Of a DNA stretch of 64,000 nt, positions 55,048 through 64,000 are shown one piece after another. The notes beneath the pieces are model-generated. The model saw only the letters and a list, made by a program, of their open reading frames with translations, did not search any database and had not been told where the DNA came from. The stretch is from Helicoverpa zea (taxonomy: Eukaryota; Arthropoda; Insecta; Lepidoptera; Noctuidae): contig NC_061463.1 in NCBI RefSeq assembly GCF_022581195.2, forward strand, positions 10,912,001-10,976,000, in the 5' to 3' direction. Position 1 is the first letter of the stretch. The number at the start of each line of letters is the position of its first letter. A program made the translations under genes and the position numbers.

Positions 55048-56186
55048 ATTGGGGTTTTGTAAATGTTTACAACACCATTATAGTACTAACATGAACACTA
55101 ATTAGCACGCTCCAAAACGTTCTCAGGACCTTTATAGTATCAAATTTTGTTTCTTAAACTGTCTGTATATGTGTATCAAAGGTTAAACTATACTACAAAC
55201 TGGATAAATATTCAAAAAAAAAAAACTGATAGTAAATGTCTTTAAACCATTTGAAAAAGAAAACTTTTGAATTTCATGCACGCAATACATTGTTATTTAG
55301 ATTGCACCGAACTTTTACTCAAATCATAGTCTTGTAGGGCACAATAACAATTCTCCAAAATTCAAATACATGCATAAATAAACAAACTTTCTTATAGTTT
55401 TTTTTTACTCATCGACTTCCGATCACCGTATAGCGATCGTGAAAACTACCTGTCTCTTGAAGACTTTTCATGATTGACTGCCATCACTTTAAGCGAAAAC
55501 CAACCTTTTTGCAGACCAATAAAGTTCAAAATATTTCGCACACTTTCTTTCACACTTAAGTGTCGTAACTGTAGGAATCGAATTACGGGAATTTGAGCTT
55601 TAAGATGATGGCTGTAAGGTTGGTTTTCGGTTGTTGGTTTTGTGACTTAGGTGGTTTTTGATAGGTTTTTTTATGAGAATGCTTCCGTTAATAGAATTTT
55701 AATGAAGTAATGTCAGTGGCGTGGCGTGGCGTGGCGGTAGTGCATGTCATGCCCATCTCCTTACGTGCGCTCGCCACTGGCCAGTCGGTAGCGATAGCCT
55801 ACAAAATAGAGCAAATTTCTTAGATTTTTCTTCATACATGAATACGTTTGTTATTATTAGGCCGTGTTTTGTACCTACTTTTGGAGTTGGTGTTAAGTAC
55901 CTACAGCTTGTCAATTCCAAAAGATAAATTAACAACGGTTACCCATACATCGACAATGATGATAATCACGCTTCGTAACAGAATTTGAAACTGAAGTGGA
56001 AATGTTGGTATTGGAGGTAAAAGCAAATATAAGTTTAAGAAGTTAAAGTAAGTTGTTTTAAGATAAGTAATATTATACTACAGTTATTTATAAAATCCAT
56101 GTTTAAACAATATAGGTACATACATTAACATTACAACCCAAGTACCGAAAGAAACCTATTATTTGGATCTTTCTTAAGTATTTCAC
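55048..56186. other. Intergenic DNA, nothing firm recognised
   Basis: A short (GGCGT)4 microsatellite lies at about 55718-55736. TATAGTA motifs recur at 55076 and 55130. No gene. Confidence 0.35.
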
Positions 56187-56189
56187 TTA

Positions 56190-56328
56190 GGGCCGGTTTT
56201 TCAATCATCAGTTAACTTCTATCTGATGAATATGTTTGACGTTTTGACAGCTTTTGTATAGAAAATATGTCAGACCGCCATATTTATTCCTCAGATAGTC
56301 AGTTAACTGATGATTGAAAAATCAGCCC
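56190..56328. mobile_element. Harbinger-like MITE with TTA target duplication
   Basis: A 139-bp element with about 38-bp imperfect inverted repeats: GGGCCGGTTTTTCAATCATC left, GGGCTGATTTTTCAATCATC on the opposite strand right. TTA flanks both sides (56187-56189 and 56329-56331). A 3-bp TWA duplication and GGGC termini fit PIF/Harbinger. Non-coding. Confidence 0.75.
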
Positions 56329-56331
56329 TTA

Positions 56332-56689
56332 GATACATTTAATTTAACATTCACAACTTTTTCATCACTGAATATGCGCACCGTACATATGAGTGGGCAT
56401 CTATATTTGCCGAATCTATTCCATCAAAGTGAAGACAATAATTACAGAGGTACAGTTATAGATCGAACAGATACGCGGATGGATACATAATGATGAACTT
56501 ATTCCCGAAAGCAAATGCTTTTAACAGCTTTGTTGCTAGAAGTGCCTGCGGGTACGCTTGCTTGTAAACTATATCCTGGGTAGTACCTAGTTGGAGTAAG
56601 ATGGCCTGGTCAAAGTTCCTTGGTTGACCAAAATAATGCCTGGGTAAGAGGTTCTTGCAATAGGGGTGGTCCGAGACATATTCAAATAT
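56332..56689. other. Intergenic DNA, nothing recognised
   Basis: No feature seen. Confidence 0.35.
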
Positions 56690-56860
56690 GGTTTACAGGT
56701 TTTCACACGGTTTCACTTCGCTTCCCGAAGGTCTTCAGGTACTCGGATAAAATAGAGCCTTTTCACCGGAGGATAGTGTAGCTGTGCAACAGGGTAATAT
56801 TTTTTCAAATCAGTTCAGCAGTTTTGGAGTCTCTAAGGTACAATCAACCTATTTTTTTCC
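56690..56860 (+). repeat. Dispersed repeat R-E fragment
   Basis: GGTTTCACTTCGCTTCCCG, GTACTCGGATAAAATAGAGCC and TTTTTTCAAATCAGTTCAGC follow the R-E order. Decayed. Confidence 0.5.
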
Positions 56861-57954
56861 TCCATAAGATGACAGTAAAATAATGGTTTAGAAGTTAAGA
56901 TTTAGTTTTATGTGCACTCTGTGTTTCATAGTTTCGTCGTTTTAGCAACCGTGATAAACTTACGAGGTACCCTTTTGCGTAATTTTAATTTTATTTTACC
57001 GGTTCCGTCCATCCTTTCCATTTCTTAGGATTTTTTAACCGAGCCTTACGGAAATAAACTGTGTAATCACTCGTGATGTAGGCATTTATGCAAAAAATAA
57101 AACTTACGCGTATCTAGATCTCTACATACATTAGAGACCTGAATAAAATCATAAAGTGCTACAATTTTTGTGGTCTACCTCAGCTTTCTAAATAAAATTT
57201 GGGATTTCAGTGTTCGCGTAATGTAGTTTCTAATACAAATTCATATTATAAGGTTAGCTATAATCGACCTAGACTAAAATATGTAATTTAAATTTCATAT
57301 CTGGGACCCGCAGAGTGTAGAGACTAAACTGGACCAAGATTTAAAAAAATATATATCTAGCAAAGCCCAGAAAAACATATTAGCAAGATTTTGCTAATAT
57401 GTAGGTACTTAACATTAAAAGGAACTTCGTTTGTCGCGCTTTCGCGTAAAAGCTACAGAACCGAACAGCTAGTCATTGATGAAACAGTATGTTATAGGAG
57501 TGTGAAACTTACTTCGATTGGTAGACGTTACATTTATTTTATTTTATTTATATTTTGTTTTTGTCTATAGCATCTAAAGTCCATAGACAATGTACAACTT
57601 ATACAATTAAACAATAATGTCTGGTTATTAAACAAACACGTTTTAACTGTAACCATAGACAAATCTGTAACCGCACGACCGTTGCCGAATGCAGTAATGT
57701 TGGTAGCAAACAAACAGTTTTGTGGCTTCAACCACGTTATACATGGGCTAATGAGTCAATTTCTGACTAGACAGACTTTTATTATAACGTAGTGAGTATA
57801 TTCTGTACCTGGATTTTGGGTTCTCAAAGTGTTATGGCTTGGGCCAATGCATGGAACTTTACATCTTTGTATGGGACATTTTTCGTACATTTATCTGTAC
57901 CGTATATTACCTACAAATATTTTAAATAAATATAATTTATCATTTATTTTGTTT
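56861..57954. other. AT-rich intergenic DNA, nothing recognised
   Basis: No feature seen. Confidence 0.35.
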
Positions 57955-58110
57955 GACGCGCTTCTCAGGAACCAATGGGCTGATTTGAAAAGTTCATGAA
58001 ACGAGTATTAGTATTAGAAAGCTCATGAAACTAAGACAGCTTCAGGCTAGTATTTATCGAGATGCTCACAGAATTTCCCAAAGGATGCTGGTAAAACCGG
58101 TGGCAGAAGT
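57955..58110 (+). repeat. Dispersed repeat R-D-like fragment
   Basis: GACGCGCTTCTCAGGAACC, GCTGATTTGAAAAGTTCATG, TTAGAAAGCTCATGAAAC and TGGTAAAACCGGTGGCAG resemble the R-D layout. Confidence 0.45.
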
Positions 58111-58892
58111 TAGTTTACAATAAAACAATGCTACTGATTTCTGACCTACCATTGCCTAGTTAAAGTTATAATGCATAATTTGAGTTCGCATGTTAAGTCC
58201 GCAAAAAGAAACTTTGCTCTTCAATCACTTAACTGGTTAAATGCTAATTATCCTATCAAAATCTAGAGCTCATTATTTCTAGATTGTTCTAATGGTCTAA
58301 AATCCGTGCTCATCTGTCAGCGCTTAGAGTAGCACCAATAATGACCTATTCAGCCTAATCTGTCAGTTTGACAGACAATTACATGTCTATGCCTGGGGGT
58401 CCCTGAACAGGTGAGCTCGTGGCCTTAATTACCTTTGTATTTTGTATCTGTGGTGATTCATGGCGCGTAACCATGAGGAAGGTTGTAACAGAGCGTCCAT
58501 TGACTAAGTAAACTATGATGTTGATGTTTTTTCCTGTATCTTTAGTAGGTAAGTTATTTTTAGAGATCTTCTCTTTTGGCACGTCATGTGCTAACAAGGC
58601 TATCAATTATTTTTCTGACTTCTTATACGTTAACATTAATCGCTTTTTACTTTCAAATGTGATCTCGCTCAAAGCTCATAAGATTATTTGTCAAGGTGCA
58701 AATTGATCAATTCTTAGGTACAATATCTAAGGATTTCTTTGAAAATTCAGTGCAACTTGGATGTAAATAAAATTATACTACATGTTAAATGAGCAATTAT
58801 TTATTTTACCACCCTATATTTAGTTACATAAAACCTTCTACATCTTTTTACTATATGGCGTAACTGTTAGTTGGTTTTCGCACGCGCGACGA
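58111..58892. other. AT-rich intergenic DNA, nothing recognised
   Basis: No feature seen. Confidence 0.35.
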
Positions 58893-58895
58893 TTA

Positions 58896-59317
58896 GGTGA
58901 TCTTCACACTGCCCCGCATCACGCTGCATCTTGCGTGTCGACGCACCTACGCGCGTTCCTGCGGGAGTGCAGATCTGCATCATCGTGCGGGTTTTTCACG
59001 CACTCACGCGCGTAGGTGCGTTTTGTAAATTCACGCACAGCGAGTTCCATTTTCAAATATACACGTCACGCCCATTCAAAATCACGCGCGGCATTGCGGG
59101 ATTCAGTGTGCCATACCTTGCGTCTCGCCCCGCACCTACGCGCGGGGGTGCATGTTTCTCCGCATGTAGGTGCGTGATCCGCATGAACGCGCGTGGATGC
59201 ATTTTCAGTGTGTTGGACTATGCGTGTTTTCCATACAAACGGAGATATTTCCATACAACGGAAAAAAAACGCATCCACGCACTACGCTGCATCATGCGGG
59301 GCAGTGTGATAATCGCC
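58896..59317. mobile_element. CG-rich MITE with TTA target duplication
   Basis: A 422-bp element with terminal inverted repeats GGTGATCTTCACACTGCCCC (left) and GGCGATTATCACACTGCCCC (right, opposite strand). Flanked by TTA (58893-58895 and 59318-59320), which fits PIF/Harbinger. The interior is rich in variants of GCACCTACGCGCG and GCATCACGCTGCATC. The open frames on both strands (up to 135 residues) arise from these CG-rich repeats and are not genes. Confidence 0.8.
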
Positions 59318-59320
59318 TTA

Positions 59321-61872
59321 TTCTACCACAGATTATGACAGACGCACGGCTTTGGCGCGTAAAAAACTTGTGACAGTTAATTTGGCGGGATTTGGCTTAG
59401 TCTGCCGATGAGTTTGTGATGGCTAGACGGATTGTTTTTGGGAAATTGATTGGAGTACTATTCGGTCGTAGTTATTTTATGAATAGGATTTTTCATTGTA
59501 AAGGAAGTCCCTAACTCACTTTATGAGTCAATTGGGTATTCAGTAATTAGACTTACCTATCAAGATGTACTTATGTGCTATAATTGGCTGGTTTTGCACA
59601 GCAGATTTTACCCGCCGAAGTTAAAAGTTGGGCACACATAAAATTCATATTTGGCACCAGATATTTGACCAAAACCAAACCGTTTTTGAATCTAATCATA
59701 CTGACTATCTACCGCCTGAAAGACGTTTGAAACTTATTATCGTGAACTAGATCTCCAAACCACAGTTCATATGCAAAATCTAGACAGCATAGTTGTTTGA
59801 TAGAACCCACTGCTTATGTTAAAAAAAAAAAAAATTTCTTCACTTGCAGTAAAGGACAATCACTTAGGATTACACGAGAGGATTACACGACTATTAAACG
59901 AGCTACTCCAAGGGAACCAAGGAAAATAGTCCTACTTACTCGATAATAGCCTATCTAACATTCATTTTTTTCATGTTGGTTTAGTTCCTGAATTTAGTAT
60001 ACATTCACACAAACACTTCAGCATTATAATGTTAAGTATAGCAAGAATATCTTTGGTACTTCTACTTCAAAATGACATTTCTGACAAATCAACTGATAAA
60101 CAAATTTCAATTGTACCTACACTACCTGTAGATTACAATATCGATCCTTCCATGGTTTTTAGATAACATGGATCGGTTATTGCAAGCTGCTGTACAACTT
60201 CTAGTGAAACCTCACTTCTTCAATCCTAATTATCTTTTAAATGAACATAACAAAACGTTGGGAAATTCCATGTTATGATACCATTAGTATACATTCTATT
60301 TTTGACGCATCTCTGGGCTATCGAGATGGTGGAGATTAGATACCGACTGTTAAGCGTAAAGCTGCGGTTGGAGAGTGAAGATGTAAAATGCTCTTAGATA
60401 TGTACCGGTGGGTTTAGGTTTTTGTGTAATGGTAGATTTGCTATAGCTATGTAAAGAAACTCGCTTTTAGGATGAGTGTTTACGTACCCAAATGAAAAGT
60501 AGAATGTAGCCTTTCTAAGAAAAATCTACTATCTAACAAATTAACAAACAACTCTTGAGCTATCAGTCAAAAGTTAGTGTATATACCTATGTATTATACA
60601 AGCTGTTGATTTGCATGCGTGCCATATTCAAGGACGTAATTATGCTAATGATTCTCGACCCAAATCAACAAAAAAATTGGAACTTAATTTTTTTTTCGAA
60701 TTTTTTTTTTTTTGAAATTTCGTCAATGTCATCTAGCCGTATTTGAACTTGACGCGTGTGTTACTGGCCTTAAAACCGTGCTGCACCTTCACACAAACGC
60801 AACACAAAGCATACGCAACGATCATTCATAATTTTTATTCATAAAATTCGATTACTTCTGAAATACTACGACATTACAATGACAAAAAAAGCAGTACATA
60901 TTAGCTATTTCCCGTCCACTGTAATTCCAATCGACTATTTACGTATTTTATGACCTCCTCCTGAAGTATGGCACAAATGCAAATCAACACCTTGTATTTA
61001 AGTTACACAAAATGGTGTATACAATTCTTCAGTTTAGCTAGAGCTTAGGTAGCTAACACTTACATGATTTTGTTAAATAATACCCACCTATGACACCCCT
61101 CGTCGATAGCTTAGTAAAGCAAAACTATCATGTTTTGTAGGTAATAGTTTATATTATCTAATGTAGGTGGTGTTCAGATGCAACAGCAGCATCAACAGAG
61201 AAAAGCCGAAGATAAAAGCTAGTTAACTGAGGAGGGGGTCTTAGGTCATTCGTGAACTAATACATACCGGTGTTACCGGTCTTTACTATCTTTAACGCTT
61301 GAAATATCCTCGCTATCACTACTCCACAAGCCCCTCACAGTCACGCTCCGTCAGACGGAAGCCCATACCAAAACGTCAGCAGATCACGAATGTTAAGTGC
61401 CCTCAATCATTAGCTGTTACTACTGGTGGCCAATGATCGCTGTTGTCTTCCAAAGGGCAAGCTAAATGTTACTCGTGGGCAATGAATACCGATTTCATTA
61501 ATTTGATATGGATTGAGTCACTCTGCAATGATGATTGATAGAATGCAGATGTATGGTGAGTTGCACCATTTAAAGAACTGTAACGAGTACTGTACTGTAA
61601 ATCGCCAATATGGCCAAACGGTGGCCAAGTATACGGCTGGTAATGGTTTGGTTTTCCTTATATAATTTCAGAAAATCTCGTTATCTTATTTAGAATGTAG
61701 ATTTTTAATTCATGGGCATCATCGTTAGACTTGTACTGTCACACTGCAGGACACAGTCCTCTTCTCAATCAGGGAAAGAATGAGCTTTGAAAGAATCTAG
61801 GAAAGGTGATTTCAGGTCAGCCTCGAGATATTTTTCTTCACCTTTACTCAGTCATTAATTCCTAAGATACAC
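59321..61872. other. AT-rich intergenic DNA, nothing recognised
   Basis: No gene. T-rich tracts around 60688-60715 lie in a spurious 63-residue frame. Confidence 0.4.
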
Positions 61873-61875
61873 TAA

Positions 61876-62062
61876 CGGCCAATTTCTTCATCAAACATAA
61901 AAGTCAAAGTAATGTCTAAAGTAAAAGTAACGGTCAAATTCGTTTTTTCAAGGCTAAAGTGACAGCAGAACTAATAGAAAAAGCGAATTTGACCGTTACT
62001 TTTACTTTAGACATTACTTTGATTTTTACTTTGGATTTTACTTTTGATGAAGAAATTGGCTG
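61876..62062. mobile_element. MITE with TAA target duplication
   Basis: A 187-bp element whose arms span most of its length. Left CGGCCAATTTCTTCATCAAA pairs with the right end, and both continue with AAAGTAATGTCTAAAGTAAA and AGTAACGGTCAAATTCG. The right arm has an extra 12-bp AAGTAAAATCCA-type step. TAA flanks both sides (61873-61875 and 62063-62065). Fits a Harbinger-like MITE. Confidence 0.75.
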
Positions 62063-62090
62063 TAAAAGAGTAACTTAGGTATATGTGCAT

Positions 62091-62145
62091 ACTTAACTTA
62101 GAAAAATGACATTGGTACTTTCCTGACCTGGAATCGAGACCTGAC
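62091..62145 (-). repeat. SINE-A head fragment (minus strand)
   Basis: GACATTGGTACTTTCCTGACC and TGGAATCGAGACC match the B-box and TCAGGCAAGTACC region of SINE-A on the minus strand. About 55 bp. Confidence 0.6.
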
Positions 62146-62507
62146 TCAGAATACATACCTAATTGTTGAAAAACATAAGGAACCCAATAACTTCTTAAAC
62201 TTTCCATTATGATTTTGGACTATGGACTTACCACTGGGTAAAGATAACTTCGTATTATTATGCTTGAAGACCATGTAGGTAACCACAAAATACTCGTTAT
62301 GGTCCGATGGCTAAATTATTATTGAAAGAAGTGGGAATCCTAGAACATGTTAATAGTCAACAGATGATAGAAATATGGGAGCCATCTTGAATAGATATAA
62401 ACCACGAATCATAGCTCTTTCTATAATCATGCTACGGTATTATTAATGTAGAATATGAAACGACTAGTTTACTCTCTCGGTTTGACCTGCATCCCGCAGG
62501 AACTATA
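62146..62507. other. AT-rich intergenic DNA, nothing recognised
   Basis: No feature seen. Confidence 0.35.
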
Positions 62508-62562
62508 ATGGCGTCCACGGCCGACTTCAGCCACGGCGGCTGTTCTCATATCAGGAGATCAA
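62508..62562 (-). repeat. SINE-B 3'-end scrap (minus strand)
   Basis: GCCACGGCGGCTGTTCTCAT followed by CAGGAGAT corresponds to the SINE-B 3' region (ATGAGAACAGCCGCCGTAGC) on the opposite strand. Confidence 0.5.
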
Positions 62563-63289
62563 TATTAGTATAGATTTTGAAATTACTTTTAGCTGTCCCT
62601 CGTTTTTATGTGCTTTGCATGATCCTCATGGAGCTTTCAGTAGATTATATTTCGCTGTACCTGAACTGTTCAGTCAAGTTAGATAGAAACACTAAATAGC
62701 ACTAAATAATCCTTTTACCACGAGATATTATGTGACAAACGAGCAGATGGATCGACACGACACCATAGACTAAACTGTGTTACCAGCTTTTTAATGGTAA
62801 ATTAACGCTGATAAACTTTTTATAGAAATAATTGTTCTCTTTACCAAATTTTTGTAACTATTATTGGATGGTATCTAGTAATTGGCGTGCCATTGGCAAC
62901 ATTGAAACACTAAAAGCATCCCAATCAATCGAGATAATGAATTAATGACAGCCTTTCTAACGACTTTAGAGTAATTTGTTCTTATGAGGTGAGAACCTAT
63001 TCTGTTTTATAGCTGAAGTTGACGTTGTATAAATCAAACTGTGTTTTGAAGATTACTATGAACATGAGATACAATAGGTAGGTATAAAAACCACTTCTTA
63101 AAAATAACTGAAAAATAATCATGTTTGCCAGAATGATGTCTTCAATTCTGGCAAAACCTAAAAATAACAGCTTTTGATATTTTCTTCAATTTATTTCCTC
63201 TTTCGAGATAGGTAATAAGGAAATTATTTGTCCCAATATATGGTAAATAATTAATTTAATTCTATTGTATCGATGAGCTTTTCATAGTT
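62563..63289. other. AT-rich intergenic DNA, nothing recognised
   Basis: No feature seen. GCCAGAATGATGTCTTCAATTCTGGC near 63128 is a short hairpin. Confidence 0.35.
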
Positions 63290-63384
63290 TCAATTACCTG
63301 TGCATATGTTCTGTGTGTTCTATTTTGTATCTTCTTGTCTGTTTTCTGTGTGTGTACATAAACTATTAAATAAATAAATAAAAT
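63290..63384 (+). mobile_element. LINE 3'-end fragment with AAAT tail
   Basis: T-rich 3'-UTR-like sequence ends ACATAAACTATTAAATAAAT and an (AAAT)n tail, the usual end of LINE copies in this window. No coding part; the 5' limit is approximate. Confidence 0.4.
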
Positions 63385-63865
63385 CAAAACTGTAATATTC
63401 CAAAGACATGGATTAATTCATTGGCGAATTGTGCAGTTAAAACAGTACCCTCGATTTGAACAAATTAGACAAAGTCGGTTAAAAATGCTACCTCAAATTA
63501 CGATCAAATGAGTTAACTCTTTCGCTAAGTGAGATTGACTAATTGGATGATTCAGAAAAACCTCATCTTTGGTAAAAGTTAATGTTGATGATTAGTGTTT
63601 TTAAGCTTTTATACATTTTATTTTTAGACATGATTGCCGTTATTAGAGAATCATTATTAGGTGTAATAAGTTACTGCTGAAAGTTAGTGGGTCAAGGGTT
63701 TTTGCCTGTAACTCATGTCATACTAACCTAATACTTTCACCTGAAGAATTAAATCTTTGAAAGAAAAAGGTTTGTCTTTCTCTTGACTACAGCTAAGTAA
63801 TAGCCGCATGGGTTGATCGCATCAGGTGAAGCCACAATTCTTTCAGATCTTGATATGAAGAGTTC
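63385..63865. other. AT-rich intergenic DNA, nothing recognised
   Basis: No feature seen. Confidence 0.35.
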
Positions 63866-64000
63866 CGCCGTGTTTCGGAAGCCACAGTAAATTAGTGGGT
63901 CCCTGTTATCATTTGAACACCTTTGACAGTCGTTACGAGCAGTCAGAAGCCACAATGTCTGACAATCAGTCTTGCAAAGGAGTAAGTATTGGTTGACCCG
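63866..64000 (+). repeat. SINE-A middle part, continuing beyond the window
   Basis: CGTGTTTCGGAAGCCACAG, then TTTGACAGTCGTTACGAGC, AGTCAGAAGCCA, GTCTGACAATCAGTCTTGC and TATTGGTTGACCCG run off the right edge in SINE-A order. Decayed copy, head missing. Confidence 0.7.

Noticed and set aside
58931..59338. 135-residue Arg/Cys-rich open frame
   Set aside because: Lies within a CG-rich MITE with inverted repeats, and the opposite strand is open too.
1..64000. CRISPR arrays, bacterial operons, IS elements, rRNA genes
   Set aside because: None of their signatures is present. Gene-poor AT-rich DNA with SINEs, LINE tails and MITEs marks this as animal nuclear DNA.

Overview
The window looks like nuclear DNA of a moth, most likely a noctuid. 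It is AT-rich throughout, has no long open reading frames, and is full of dispersed repeats typical of lepidopteran genomes. These are three tRNA-headed SINE families (called SINE-A, SINE-B and SINE-C here), 5'-truncated non-LTR retrotransposon ends, and short inverted-repeat DNA elements (MITEs and foldbacks). The assignment rests on pattern recognition of these repeats, mainly SINE-A, which carries the tRNA-like head and the shared tail motif GAAGCCGACCCCAAC. It was not made by a database search.

Left end (1-6.1 kb): the only stretch that looks like a host gene is on the minus strand. A short first coding exon (4090 to 4006) begins in a good start context and ends at a consensus splice donor. 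If the call is right, positions 1-4005 are the start of its first intron, with SINE-A, SINE-B and LINE insertions, and 4.1-6.1 kb is its promoter and 5' leader. That region is GC-richer and has an inverted pair of E2F-type sites and a stable hairpin. I do not recognise the protein.

6-31 kb: intergenic DNA rich in repeats. Notable items are a nearly perfect 155-bp inverted repeat at 10.6-11.0 kb inside a locally duplicated neighbourhood, two decayed LINE coding tails (13.7-14.3 and 17.2-17.8 kb), a duplicated AT-rich module at 21.4-21.6 kb, and a second pair of diverged duplicated blocks at 27.3 and 28.1 kb.

31.9-37.4 kb: a run of isolated GC-rich islands in AT-rich DNA. They contain clustered GGGCCC hexamers, two perfect TGACGTCA sites, a POU octamer and repeated GTGCAC. 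They are not open over any useful length and are best read as candidate regulatory elements.

38-64 kb: again repeat-dominated. A hAT-type MITE with an 8-bp target duplication sits inside an older repeat. Two foldback elements lie side by side (42.5-43.2 kb), and an RTE-type LINE tail with a 16-bp target duplication lies inside another repeat (50.9-51.1 kb). Two copies of one inverted-repeat transposon are identical over their first 169 bp; the longer copy carries what may be a gene's last exon (50.3 and 54.1-55.0 kb). Three MITEs have TTA or TAA target duplications (56.2, 58.9 and 61.9 kb).

No rRNA gene, free-standing tRNA gene, CRISPR array, bacterial-type operon or intact autonomous transposon was found. 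Most nominal open frames here are chance frames in repeats or AT-rich DNA.
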